Source of the DNA: Legionellales bacterium
Lineage (GTDB): Bacteria > Pseudomonadota > Gammaproteobacteria > Eutrophobiales > Eutrophobiaceae
Direction of reading: 5' to 3'
Assembly (NCBI GenBank): GCA_002721165.1
Contig: PBJS01000008.1
Span: 54,176-71,570, forward strand
DNA: 17,395 nt
Part shown: positions 8,170 to 16,313 of the stretch, one piece after another
Position numbering within the stretch: position 1 is the stretch's first letter
Layout: each line of letters starts with the position of its first letter
Program-made: the position numbers and the translations under genes
The notes under the pieces: generated by a model
Database searches by the model: none
What the model was told of the DNA's origin: nothing
The model's input: the letters and a program-made list of their open reading frames with translations, nothing else

Positions 8170-9503
8170 TGATGAACGGATTTGCAGAATTCTGGTCGCT
8201 TACGGTTGATTTACTCTGGGGAGTGCCGCTAGTTACCTTTATTCTTATTACTGGTATCTACTTTTCATACATATCCGGACTAAGGCCATTAACTGGCTTC
8301 CTTCACGCATTCTCCATTCTTCTTGGTAAATACGACGATAAAAGTTCACCTGGCGAGGTACCTCATTTTCAAGCATTGACAGTTGCGCTCTCTGGAACAA
8401 TTGGTATGGGGAATATTGCTGGGGTGGCGATTGCAATTAATATGGGTGGTGCTGGTGCAATATTCTGGATGTGGGTTGCTGGCCTATTTGGCATGATGAT
8501 TAAATTTTTTACATGCACACTCTCTTGCCTATATCGCAAACAGGATGAAGAAGGTATAGAACAAGGCGGCCCGATGTATTTTATAGAATGTGGCCTTGGA
8601 AAAAATTTCAAACCACTCGCAATACTTTTTGCTATAGGCGGATTAATCGGATGTATCCCCATATTTCAAGTCAATCAACTTTCATCGTTTATTCACAGTG
8701 AATTTGCAATTTCACCATTAAATACCGGTGTTGTCTGCCTGCTGATTATTGGGATTGTGATATTGGGAGATGTAAAACGAGTAGGTTCTGTTACAGCTAA
8801 AATCGTCCCTTTTATGTTTCTCACTTATGTAATAAGTAGTTTGGTTGTGATAACTATTAATTTTAACGAAGTCCCTAGAGTCTTGATGGATATTATAAAT
8901 TCGGCATTTGGTATGAGCGCTATTGGCGGAGGTGCAACGGGTTTTATATTCAAGGAAGTTCTTGTGACCGGAATCAAACGCGCTATTTTCTCAAATGAAG
9001 CCGGGGTCGGTACTGAGGCAATGGCTCATGGTGCTGCGAAAACTAAAGAACCAGTGCGAGAAGGTTTAGTCGCGATGCTTGGTCCATTTATTGATACTCA
9101 TATTGTCTGTACATGTACAGCCTTGGTTATATTAACATCAGGAATCTACACTTCTGAAAGCGGTATTATCATGACTGCCATGTCATTTAATCAGGCGCTT
9201 CCCAATATTGGTAATATTATCGTTTACTTGGTGTTTTCATTATTTGCAATTACAACGATGATTACTTACTCCTACTATAGTCTTAAATGTGCGCGTTATT
9301 TGTTTGGTAAAAAGATTGGGGATAAATATATTTTTATATACTTGGCAATTATACCTTTAAGTACGGTATGGACTCAGGCAACAGTCATCAATATTATTGA
9401 TACTATGTTTGCTTTAATGATTTTTCCAACTTTACTTTCAACAATATTATTAGCAAAAAAAGTGATCAATGAAATGAATATCTACTTTGATAAACTTAAA
9501 TAA
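8169..9503 (+). CDS. Sodium:alanine/glycine symporter, AGCS family
   Basis: This inner-membrane protein of 444 residues couples Na+ (or H+) flow to uptake of alanine, glycine or a related small amino acid. The N-terminus (WGVPLVTFILITGIYFSYIS) is the family's first membrane helix. The family signature is GTIGMGNIAGVAIAINMGG (about 76-94), followed by GGPMYFIECGLG. In the second half come IFSNEAGVGTEAMAHGAA and the GLVAMLGPFIDTHIVCTCTAL helix, both AGCS hallmarks. Length is normal (440-490). Two Met codons start the frame (8169 and 8172); neither has its own Shine-Dalgarno site, and the first overlaps the stop of a 15-codon ORF. It lies between fhs and the serine-cycle operon, so glycine supply to serine hydroxymethyltransferase is an attractive but unproven role. 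The exact substrate is unknown. Confidence 0.93.
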   Translation: MMNGFAEFWSLTVDLLWGVPLVTFILITGIYFSYISGLRPLTGFLHAFSILLGKYDDKSSPGEVPHFQALTVALSGTIGMGNIAGVAIAINMGGAGAIFWMWVAGLFGMMIKFFTCTLSCLYRKQDEEGIEQGGPMYFIECGLGKNFKPLAILFAIGGLIGCIPIFQVNQLSSFIHSEFAISPLNTGVVCLLIIGIVILGDVKRVGSVTAKIVPFMFLTYVISSLVVITINFNEVPRVLMDIINSAFGMSAIGGGATGFIFKEVLVTGIKRAIFSNEAGVGTEAMAHGAAKTKEPVREGLVAMLGPFIDTHIVCTCTALVILTSGIYTSESGIIMTAMSFNQALPNIGNIIVYLVFSLFAITTMITYSYYSLKCARYLFGKKIGDKYIFIYLAIIPLSTVWTQATVINIIDTMFALMIFPTLLSTILLAKKVINEMNIYFDKLK

Positions 9504-9532
9504 TTATAGTAAATATTGTTAGATATATAATA

Positions 9533-10468
9533 TTAAGTAACTAAACGGATATATTCTTCTTCAGCCTCACGGCTAGTTCCAACTAATAACCGGCGCACTC
9601 CGTCTTTATCTTCTTCTATGAAGCCTGCAGCCTCAATTTTTTCTCCTTTTTTTGCCTGCCCAATATATGTTGCGGTATAAGAAATAATCTCCTTAATGCT
9701 ATCGTGTTTTATTGAATATCTTGCCGGAAAATCATAAGCATATTTATCATCCTTTACGATTGATAAAATTTTATCTTTACCAACTTTTTTATATGGTCCG
9801 CTTTCCTTATATTTCTCAATCTCATTTGGAATTGCGCTAATATCAACCTTGCTATTTCCAAACATAAATTTATTAAATTTTCTTATCTCATGAAAATAAA
9901 AATCATCAAAACTTAATGCGCAATTACGCCGCTCATATGCATCTTGCCACATTATCTGATTTAATGAATTAAGCTCACCAATAGCTAATGAGTTTTTTAT
10001 TTGGCTTCGTATTTTCAGAAATGCTTCACGCCCATAAATAACAATATCAATATCTGAACACTCATTATGCGCCCCTAACATTATCGACCCTGTAATTCCT
10101 ATATTACCTGCTTTACATCCGATGCCTTGTAAGTATTTTATCGCACCTATAGCATCTCTTTCTTTATTTTCCGGCGTCCTTGTGTTTAATAATTGATTAA
10201 CTGTCTCCTCCGGATAATATATTTTTTTTATCATATTAATTGGAATGCCATGTAATCCAATATCAGTGTAAGAACTATTGAACTGAAATTCAGGATAATA
10301 CTCACTAATAATTTTTTCTGCTTTTTTGGTAGTCAGTTTATGCATGCCTGTATTATCTTTGATGTAGCGCAGAAAAGTTAATACGTGATTATCCTCCTGA
10401 TATTCATATACTACAGCGAAGAATAATTTATCATCAATTGAAATAAAGTCTTTTGGTCTGATGCGCAT
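9533..10468 (-). CDS. Archaeal-type nucleotidyltransferase (DNA polymerase beta superfamily fold), function unknown
   Basis: A 311-residue protein read from ATG at 10468; a TTG codon just before it (10471) is a less likely start. There are three parts. The N-terminal ~105 residues begin MRIRPKDFISIDDKLFFAVV and include FLRY and LHGIPINMIKKIYYPEE. The nucleotidyltransferase core at about 106-215 has the motif GS (127-128) followed by DxD (D139, D141, in SDIDIVIYG) and a third carboxylate D209 in KVDISAIP. The ~60-residue tail is charged. The active-site set is complete, so catalysis is expected. From memory the layout resembles predicted nucleotidyltransferases common in archaea. It follows ppc by 18 bases on the same strand, so it is probably the last gene of the serine-cycle operon. 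The substrate is not deducible. No strong ribosome binding site is seen. Confidence 0.7.
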   Translation of the reverse strand: MRIRPKDFISIDDKLFFAVVYEYQEDNHVLTFLRYIKDNTGMHKLTTKKAEKIISEYYPEFQFNSSYTDIGLHGIPINMIKKIYYPEETVNQLLNTRTPENKERDAIGAIKYLQGIGCKAGNIGITGSIMLGAHNECSDIDIVIYGREAFLKIRSQIKNSLAIGELNSLNQIMWQDAYERRNCALSFDDFYFHEIRKFNKFMFGNSKVDISAIPNEIEKYKESGPYKKVGKDKILSIVKDDKYAYDFPARYSIKHDSIKEIISYTATYIGQAKKGEKIEAAGFIEEDKDGVRRLLVGTSREAEEEYIRLVT

Positions 10469-10486
10469 CAAGTAATTAGAAAATAA

Positions 10487-13228
10487 TTATCCTGTCCAAC
10501 CCAACCCTGACGAAATACAATTTATTGAAAGTAATAAAGGAATCAAATCATCAATATTGTCACCATTCTCATTACGCTGACGAAACTCTTTAATTAATTT
10601 GATTTGCTCTAAACCTGCCTGATGAAGCACTGGCGAACGACGATTTAATTTTCGACTAAATTTTTTGAAACGCTGGCATAGTTTTTCTTCGCCAGTTATA
10701 TTTAGTATCACTTCTTTTGTTAAGTTATATTCGGCAGAAATCATATTAAAGATAACCTCTCTCTCTGTTTTGTTTTCAACAAGAGTTGAATATGCTTTAC
10801 AAATATCAAAATCAATAAGCGCTAAGGTTTTTTCAGTTTCATCAATAATCAAACGAAATAAACGTGAATCGGTAAACATCTTTTTGATTAACTTTTCTCC
10901 CTTGTCTGCATGCTTATCAGTAAATTCTTTTATGGCCGTGCCAACACCATACCATCCGGGTACGAGATGTCTGTTTTGTGTCCATGCGAACACCCATGGG
11001 ATAGCTCTCAAGTCTTTCAATGAGTTTTCTCCAGTTCTTCTTGCAGGTCTTGAGCCAATATTCATCTTTGCAAGCTCTTCAACCGGGCTGGCAGCGCTGT
11101 AATACTCAACCAAACCTTTAGAGTCAGCTAATTCCCGATATTTTTTTAATGCTAAACTCGATAGTAGTTCCATAGCATTATCAAAGTCTGGATTTGGTTT
11201 TAACTGGTCCTCATTTAATGATCTCAGAGTATGCTGAAATACACTTGCCGCAAGCAATTCCATTTGATACTGCGCAGTACCTTCATTTGCATACTTAGAT
11301 GAAACTACTTCACCTTGTTCGGTGATACGCATTTGTCCGTGTATAGAACCGGCGGGTTGTGCTGCAATTGCAATGCCAGTTGGCGCTCCGCCCCGACTAA
11401 CCGAACCTCCGCGACCATGAAAAAAAGAAATAGGAATGCCTGCTTCATCACCAACTTTGGTTAGGCTTACCTGTGCTTTGTTTAATTCCCAATTAGCAGT
11501 TAAATAGCCGCCGTCTTTATTTGAATCAGAATAACCAATCATGACTTCTTGAATACCTGTTTTTTTCTTAGTTGTCCTTTTAATAATTGGAATTGCCAGC
11601 AACTCCCTCATAATATCTGGAGCCTGTTTCAAATCCTCGATTGTTTCAAATAAGGGAACAATAGGCAGACGACAAAATTCACCGTCATTATCTTCAGAAA
11701 AAATACCTGATATTTTTGCTAACAAATAAACACTTAATATATCGTTAACAGACTGGGTCATGCTTAAAATAAAGTGGCCAAATGCCTCACTATCAAGTTC
11801 GTTCATCATCTGTGCAACCATCTGGAAAAGACCTAGTGTGGATGATGATAATTCATCAAGATTTGAAAATGTTGGTAGTGCGTCTAATGGTTTATCAAGT
11901 TCTTCTAACAGCCATACCTTCCATTCTTTACTATTTGATAGTGGTGGTTCTACCCCGCTTTTCATTGCTGTAAAAATAGCGGATAAAGTATGATTAATTG
12001 CATCTGAATTCTCTCGAAGGTCAAGACGTACAGTACAAAACCGGAAGGACTCAGCTTCTTGTAATAATGGACTCGCCAATAAATCAGACAATTGCTTACA
12101 ATCTGAATCAGATAACCCTTCTGAAAGTTGCCTAAGATCAGAAATAAAATCGTCTGCATCAATATAACGTATAGCGCTATAGTGGCCCTCTTCTTCATTT
12201 TCTAATGTGCCGCGTAATTTGATTAATACGCAACTTAAAAATTGACGAAAAATTTCTCCCGGGTTTCTTGTAGCGATTGATTCAAGTTCATCAATATCCT
12301 TAAGTATGCCTTTAAGATATTTCTCGAATTTTTTTGATAATTTTATACTCTCTCTAGAAACACTCAGTTTCTCAATTAAATTTTCTACCGATTCAATATA
12401 ATAATCTAAAATTATTTGACGATTTTTTAATAAACTATCTTTTGTAATATCATTGGTAACAAAAGGATTACCATCACGGTCTCCACCAATCCATGAACCA
12501 AACCTAAAAAATGGTGGTATTATAAAATTTTCATTGGGGTAACTAAGGTTTAAAGCCCATTTTAATCTTTCATGTGTTTCTGAAACACGTTTGAATAATG
12601 ATTGCTCAAAAAAATGTAGCCCCCAAATAATTTCTTGTTCAACAGTAGGTTTTTCTAATCTTAATTCGCCTGTTAACCAAAGGAGATCAATTTCATCGCG
12701 TAACGAGGATATAAGTTTCTCTCTTTCACGCTGTGTCCAACGTGATGCCTCAATTCGATATAGTAGTACATAAATACGGCGATGGATTTCTAGAACTGTA
12801 ACCCTTTTTGCTTCTGTCGGATGTGCGGTTATTGTTGGGCAAATATCAGCGTTATCTAACAAATTCTGGATTTCATCGGTGCTAATATTTAATTCTGAAG
12901 CTTGTTTAAAAACACTAGCAAATGTGCCGGGAACGTTTGCTAGTCCATATTCTTTTTCTGCTAAACGACGACGTCGCATTGCCGTGTTTTCTTCAGCTAC
13001 ATTTAACAGTTGGAACCATATACCCCATGCCTGAAGAGTATCGACAAGCATCACGGTGTCATCTTGAGGTAGAGTCAACTCCCCTTTAAAGTATGGAAGG
13101 ATATCGCTATTGCGATGTTCGATTACTTTAGTCAGTTGTTCGGTTAAGAGTCCTACAACTTCTTTCGCATAGGTTGCTGAAATTGTATCTAGGGAGTTCT
13201 CATTAAAACCGGCATCAGCCGATGTCAT
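10487..13228 (-). CDS. ppc: Phosphoenolpyruvate carboxylase (serine-cycle operon copy)
   Basis: Ppc carboxylates PEP with bicarbonate to give oxaloacetate; in the serine cycle this is the CO2-fixing step after enolase. The product has 913 residues from ATG at 13228. I prefer this to a TTG at 13234 because AAAGG lies 6 bases before the ATG but abuts the TTG. Catalytic signatures are intact: TAHPTEAKR with the active-site His near 136, FGSWIGGDRDGNPFVT, FHGRGGSVSRGGAPTG, then MRITEQGEVVSSKYAN, SRPARRTGENS and FAWTQNRHLVPGWYG. The C-terminus is odd: it ends GWTG where most family members end in NTG. The region equivalent to E. coli LRNIYTDPLN reads KLNRRSPVLH. Both changes touch the aspartate-inhibition site. 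It sits 24 bases after hprA and 18 bases before the nucleotidyltransferase. Confidence 0.97.
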   Translation of the reverse strand: MTSADAGFNENSLDTISATYAKEVVGLLTEQLTKVIEHRNSDILPYFKGELTLPQDDTVMLVDTLQAWGIWFQLLNVAEENTAMRRRRLAEKEYGLANVPGTFASVFKQASELNISTDEIQNLLDNADICPTITAHPTEAKRVTVLEIHRRIYVLLYRIEASRWTQREREKLISSLRDEIDLLWLTGELRLEKPTVEQEIIWGLHFFEQSLFKRVSETHERLKWALNLSYPNENFIIPPFFRFGSWIGGDRDGNPFVTNDITKDSLLKNRQIILDYYIESVENLIEKLSVSRESIKLSKKFEKYLKGILKDIDELESIATRNPGEIFRQFLSCVLIKLRGTLENEEEGHYSAIRYIDADDFISDLRQLSEGLSDSDCKQLSDLLASPLLQEAESFRFCTVRLDLRENSDAINHTLSAIFTAMKSGVEPPLSNSKEWKVWLLEELDKPLDALPTFSNLDELSSSTLGLFQMVAQMMNELDSEAFGHFILSMTQSVNDILSVYLLAKISGIFSEDNDGEFCRLPIVPLFETIEDLKQAPDIMRELLAIPIIKRTTKKKTGIQEVMIGYSDSNKDGGYLTANWELNKAQVSLTKVGDEAGIPISFFHGRGGSVSRGGAPTGIAIAAQPAGSIHGQMRITEQGEVVSSKYANEGTAQYQMELLAASVFQHTLRSLNEDQLKPNPDFDNAMELLSSLALKKYRELADSKGLVEYYSAASPVEELAKMNIGSRPARRTGENSLKDLRAIPWVFAWTQNRHLVPGWYGVGTAIKEFTDKHADKGEKLIKKMFTDSRLFRLIIDETEKTLALIDFDICKAYSTLVENKTEREVIFNMISAEYNLTKEVILNITGEEKLCQRFKKFSRKLNRRSPVLHQAGLEQIKLIKEFRQRNENGDNIDDLIPLLLSINCISSGLGWTG

Positions 13229-13252
13229 AAACAACCTTTAATAATTATGATT

Positions 13253-14227
13253 TTAAGCGACGCGATCACCAGGTTCTTTTCCATCAAAAAATGCTTCAAC
13301 ATTCTCTAACGAACGCAATCCCATAGCAACCCGTGTTTCAGTTGTTGCACTACCTAAATGCGGTATCAGCACAACATTCTGCATATTTAACAACTCTTCA
13401 GTAACAACAGGCTCTTTTGCATATACATCTAATCCAGCACCGGCAATTACGTTATCTTTTAATGCTTGAACCAGCGCGTTTTCATCAACAACATCACCAC
13501 GAGCAGTATTTATCAAAAATGCTGATTTTTTCATTAACGAAAAACGTTCTTTGTTCATTAAATTCGTGTTATCGCCACCACCCGGACAATGTAATGTTAC
13601 ATAGTCTGAATCTTTAAGCACATCTTCCAGAGTATCAAACTTTTTTGCACTAAATTTCTTAATAATCTCATCTGAAGGTGGATACGGATCATAAAAACTT
13701 ACCTCCATACCAAAACCGAAATGAGCTTTTTGGGCAACAGCCTGAGCTATTCGGCCAAAACCGATAAAACCAAGTTTTTTTCCGGTAACCTTGGTTGATA
13801 ACATATGCGTTGGACACCAACCCGTCCAAGCTTTACTTCGAACAAGTCGTTCGCCTTCGCCGATGCGTCGGGAAACAGATAAAAGAAGAACCATTGCGAT
13901 ATCGGCTGTACAATCAGTCAAAACATCAGGGGTATTAGTCACTACAACACCAACTTCTTTTGCCGCATCTGTATCAATATTATTAAACCCAACACCAAAA
14001 TTCGCCACAATCTTACATTTACGATTTTCTACATTAAAAATTTCAGAATTAATTTGAAAATCTGAAACAGTTGGACATAACGCATCCGCTTCACACATTG
14101 CTTGCTTAAGTTCTTCAACGGTCATTTTGTGATCGTCTTCATTAATTACAGCATCAAAAAGTTCTTTTGCTTTTGCCTCTGCTGCTGCTGGCCACTTTCG
14201 GGTTAGGATAACTTTTGGTTTGCTCAC
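13253..14227 (-). CDS. D-2-hydroxyacid dehydrogenase, probable hydroxypyruvate/glyoxylate reductase of the serine cycle
   Basis: This is a 324-residue NAD(P)-dependent D-isomer 2-hydroxyacid dehydrogenase. By operon position it should reduce hydroxypyruvate to D-glycerate, the HprA step. The nucleotide fold has LGFIGFGRIAQAVA (about 151-164), with an Asp at the end of the next strand (SFYDPY) that favours NADH over NADPH. Catalytic residues are Arg in NTARGDVVDE, Glu in the YAKEP turn, and His in VLIPHLGSAT. The GVGFNNID loop and PHLGSATTETR place it closer to glyoxylate/hydroxypyruvate reductases of the GyaR/GRHPR kind than to the Hyphomicrobium/Methylobacterium HprA, as I recall those sequences. 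The start is GTG at 14227: the in-frame mtkB stop lies only four codons upstream. I leave the symbol blank because the subfamily differs. Confidence 0.88.
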   Translation of the reverse strand: MSKPKVILTRKWPAAAEAKAKELFDAVINEDDHKMTVEELKQAMCEADALCPTVSDFQINSEIFNVENRKCKIVANFGVGFNNIDTDAAKEVGVVVTNTPDVLTDCTADIAMVLLLSVSRRIGEGERLVRSKAWTGWCPTHMLSTKVTGKKLGFIGFGRIAQAVAQKAHFGFGMEVSFYDPYPPSDEIIKKFSAKKFDTLEDVLKDSDYVTLHCPGGGDNTNLMNKERFSLMKKSAFLINTARGDVVDENALVQALKDNVIAGAGLDVYAKEPVVTEELLNMQNVVLIPHLGSATTETRVAMGLRSLENVEAFFDGKEPGDRVA

Positions 14228-14239
14228 GTTAATTTCCGA

Positions 14240-15130
14240 TTAACTAGCTTTATCTAAAACATCTTTGATGATAGGGGCAAATGACGAAGGATTAGGAACA
14301 ACACTCACTCCGCATTCTTCTAGTATCTCAACTTTTTCGGCAGCGCTTTCGCCAACCGCAGAAATAATCGCGCCAGCATGACCCATACGACGTCCTTTCG
14401 GTGCTGTTAAACCGGCAATATAACCAACAACCGGCTTTGACATATTTTCCTTTGCCCACATTGCAGCTTCAACTTCCTGTGGCCCACCTATCTCACCGAT
14501 AATTACAACAGCTTTTGTTTCATCATCTTTTTCAAACATTTCTAAATGATCCTTAAATGAACTGCCATTAATCGGATCACCGCCAATACCTACACTTGTT
14601 GAAATACCGACACCAATTTCCTTCATTTGTGAAGCGGCTTCATAACCCAAAGTTCCTGAACGACCAATAACACCTACATTTCCCGGTATATAAATATGTC
14701 CTGGCATAATTCCCATCATGCTTTTACCTGGGCTAATTGTGCCTGCACAATTGGGGCCTGTTAAAACCATTTTTTCTTCTGCTTTGTAGCGACGCATGTA
14801 ACGCTTAACACGAATCATATCTTGCGATGGAATACCATCAGTAATCGCAACACAAAACCTAATACCCGCATCAGCCGCTTCCATAATACTGTCTGCAGCA
14901 AATGGTGGTGGCACAAAAATAATGCTTGCCTCTGCACCTGTAGCATCAACGGCTTCTTTCATTGTATTGAATACCGGTTTTTCTAAGTGCTGCATTCCTC
15001 CTTTGCCTGGCGTAACACCTCCAACAATATTAGTTCCATACTTGATCATATCGGCCGAGTGAAAAGAACCAATCTGACCAGTAAATCCTTGTACCAAAAC
15101 TTTGGTAGTTTTTTTCAAATGAATTGCCAT
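14240..15130 (-). CDS. mtkB: Malate--CoA ligase (malate thiokinase), alpha (SucD-like) subunit
   Basis: With MtkA it forms malyl-CoA from malate, CoA and ATP. The true start is ATG at 15130 (MAIHLKKTTKVLVQ), preceded by AAGGAG 6 bases upstream. The open frame continues upstream to 15232 but that would overlap mtkA by about 90 bases with unrelated sequence. This gives 296 residues, the same as Methylobacterium MtkB as I recall it. Visible features are the CoA-binding QGFTGQIGSFHSADMIKYG, VGGVTPGKGG, FVPPPFAADSIMEAADAG, GPNCAGTISPGKSMMGIMPG, SRSGTLGYEA-like GRSGTLGYEA, and the phospho-His loop GRRMGHAGAII (His near 243). ISPGKSMMGIMPGHIYIPG is typical of malate thiokinase rather than succinyl-CoA synthetase. 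It is 10 bases after mtkA and 12 bases before the next start. Confidence 0.95.
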   Translation of the reverse strand: MAIHLKKTTKVLVQGFTGQIGSFHSADMIKYGTNIVGGVTPGKGGMQHLEKPVFNTMKEAVDATGAEASIIFVPPPFAADSIMEAADAGIRFCVAITDGIPSQDMIRVKRYMRRYKAEEKMVLTGPNCAGTISPGKSMMGIMPGHIYIPGNVGVIGRSGTLGYEAASQMKEIGVGISTSVGIGGDPINGSSFKDHLEMFEKDDETKAVVIIGEIGGPQEVEAAMWAKENMSKPVVGYIAGLTAPKGRRMGHAGAIISAVGESAAEKVEILEECGVSVVPNPSSFAPIIKDVLDKAS

Positions 15131-15136
15131 TTTCTT

Positions 15137-15142
15137 CTCCTT
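15137..15142 (-). promoter_or_regulatory. Ribosome binding site that fixes the mtkB start
   Basis: On the minus strand AAGGAG ends 6 bases before the ATG at 15130 and begins within the mtkA stop codon. It selects this ATG over the in-frame upstream start at 15232, which lacks such a site. Confidence 0.85.
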
Positions 15143-16313
15143 ATTTACCAGCCTTTTTCCATTCAGCCACAGCTTTATCAGCACCTTCTCTAAGTGTCTC
15201 AGCCATAATAAGTGGCAAACCACTATCTTCAAGCATCTTACGACCCTGTTCTACATTGGTACCAGATAATCTAACAACGACCGGAACTTTTAGATCAATT
15301 TTTTGAACAGCTTGAATAATACCTTCAGCTACCCAGTCACAGCGGTTAATACCAGCAAAAATATTTATCAAAATACACTTAACATTGTCATCAGAAAGCA
15401 CAAGATTAAATGCCTTGCTTACTCGGTCTGGAGAAGCTCCGCCACCAATATCAAGAAAATTAGCTGGTTCACCTCCTGCATGCATAATCATATCCATCGT
15501 AGCCATAGCCAAACCTGCGCCATTGATTATACAACCGATATTCCCATCTAAACCTACATAACTCAGTCCACGATCAGCTGCATTCATTTCACGTACATCT
15601 TCTTGTGATTTGTCACGCAATTCAGAAATATTACTGTGACGAAAAAGTGCATTGTCATCGAAGCCCATCTTTGCATCAACTGCAAGTAAATTTCCTTCTT
15701 TGGTTACAACTAAGGGATTTATTTCTACCATATTTGCATCTAGATCACGCATTGCACGATAACAACCAAGAATAGTTGTTACTGCCTGATTAACTTGTGT
15801 TTTATCTAAGCCTAACGCAAAAACAATTTCACGCGCCTGAAATGGTTGCATCCCAACCGCTGCTTCAACTGCAACTTTTATAATAGAATCTGGTTTTTCA
15901 ATAGCAAGCTGCTCAATTTCCATGCCGCCTTCAGCGGAAGCAACTACCGTGACACTTTCTTTTGAACGATCAAGAACAAATGCCATGTAAATTTCTCGCT
16001 CAATATTACAACCAGCTTCAATATACAAACGGTGACAAACTTTACCTTGCGGTCCAGTTTGGTGGGTTACTAACTTTTTTCCAAGTAACTCTTCGGCGGC
16101 TTTTGCTACCTCATCTTCAGATTTACAAACTTTGATACCGCCGGCTTTACCACGTGCGCCTGAATGAATTTGTGCTTTAACAACCCAGAGATTGCCGCCA
16201 ATCTCAGTTGCACGATAAGCTGCTTGCTCCGGACTATAAGCTAATCCGCCTGCAGCTATCGGAACTCCGTACTCAGAAAGTATTTCTTTTGATTGATATT
16301 CATGGATATCCAC
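15141..16313 (-). CDS. mtkA: Malate--CoA ligase (malate thiokinase), beta (SucC-like, ATP-grasp) subunit
   Basis: The beta subunit binds ATP and, with MtkB, activates malate to malyl-CoA for cleavage by Mcl. It has 390 residues, the family length. It opens MDIHEYQSKEIL, the standard N-terminus of the SucC/MtkA group, and contains WVVKAQIHSGARGKAGGIK (ATP-grasp), EINPLVVTKEGNLLAVDAKM (Mg and nucleotide site), FLDIGGGASPDRV and the CoA-side loop FAGINRCDWVAEG. The last loop, with NRCDWVAEG instead of the VRCDLIADG type of succinyl-CoA synthetase, agrees with malate thiokinase. The start codon is GTG at 16313. In-frame codons upstream read ATG TAA TTA, so a longer protein is excluded. AAAGGAG lies 10 bases before the GTG. 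It follows mcl by 45 AT-rich bases. Confidence 0.95.
   Translation of the reverse strand: MDIHEYQSKEILSEYGVPIAAGGLAYSPEQAAYRATEIGGNLWVVKAQIHSGARGKAGGIKVCKSEDEVAKAAEELLGKKLVTHQTGPQGKVCHRLYIEAGCNIEREIYMAFVLDRSKESVTVVASAEGGMEIEQLAIEKPDSIIKVAVEAAVGMQPFQAREIVFALGLDKTQVNQAVTTILGCYRAMRDLDANMVEINPLVVTKEGNLLAVDAKMGFDDNALFRHSNISELRDKSQEDVREMNAADRGLSYVGLDGNIGCIINGAGLAMATMDMIMHAGGEPANFLDIGGGASPDRVSKAFNLVLSDDNVKCILINIFAGINRCDWVAEGIIQAVQKIDLKVPVVVRLSGTNVEQGRKMLEDSGLPLIMAETLREGADKAVAEWKKAGK

Noticed and set aside
9504..9532. Possible terminator between the convergent AGCS and nucleotidyltransferase genes
   Set aside because: Only 29 AT-rich bases with no GC-containing stem and no T-run after a hairpin. Termination here, if any, is not visible.
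10665..11102. A 145-codon open frame on the plus strand inside ppc, and similar antisense frames in pyrG, fhs, kdsA and mtkA
   Set aside because: They lie opposite well-conserved coding sequence, lack ribosome binding sites and encode no recognisable domains, so they are shadows of the real genes.
14240..15232. Longer reading of mtkB starting at 15232 (330 residues)
   Set aside because: The extra 34 residues overlap mtkA and resemble nothing in SucD/MtkB. The ATG at 15130 has a strong ribosome binding site and gives the family length of 296.
14240..16313. Annotation of the pair as succinyl-CoA synthetase (sucC/sucD)
   Set aside because: The NRCDWVAEG and KSMMGIMPGHIYIPG motifs and the position between mcl and hprA/ppc fit malate thiokinase. 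Succinyl-CoA synthetase would normally lie beside sucA/sucB.
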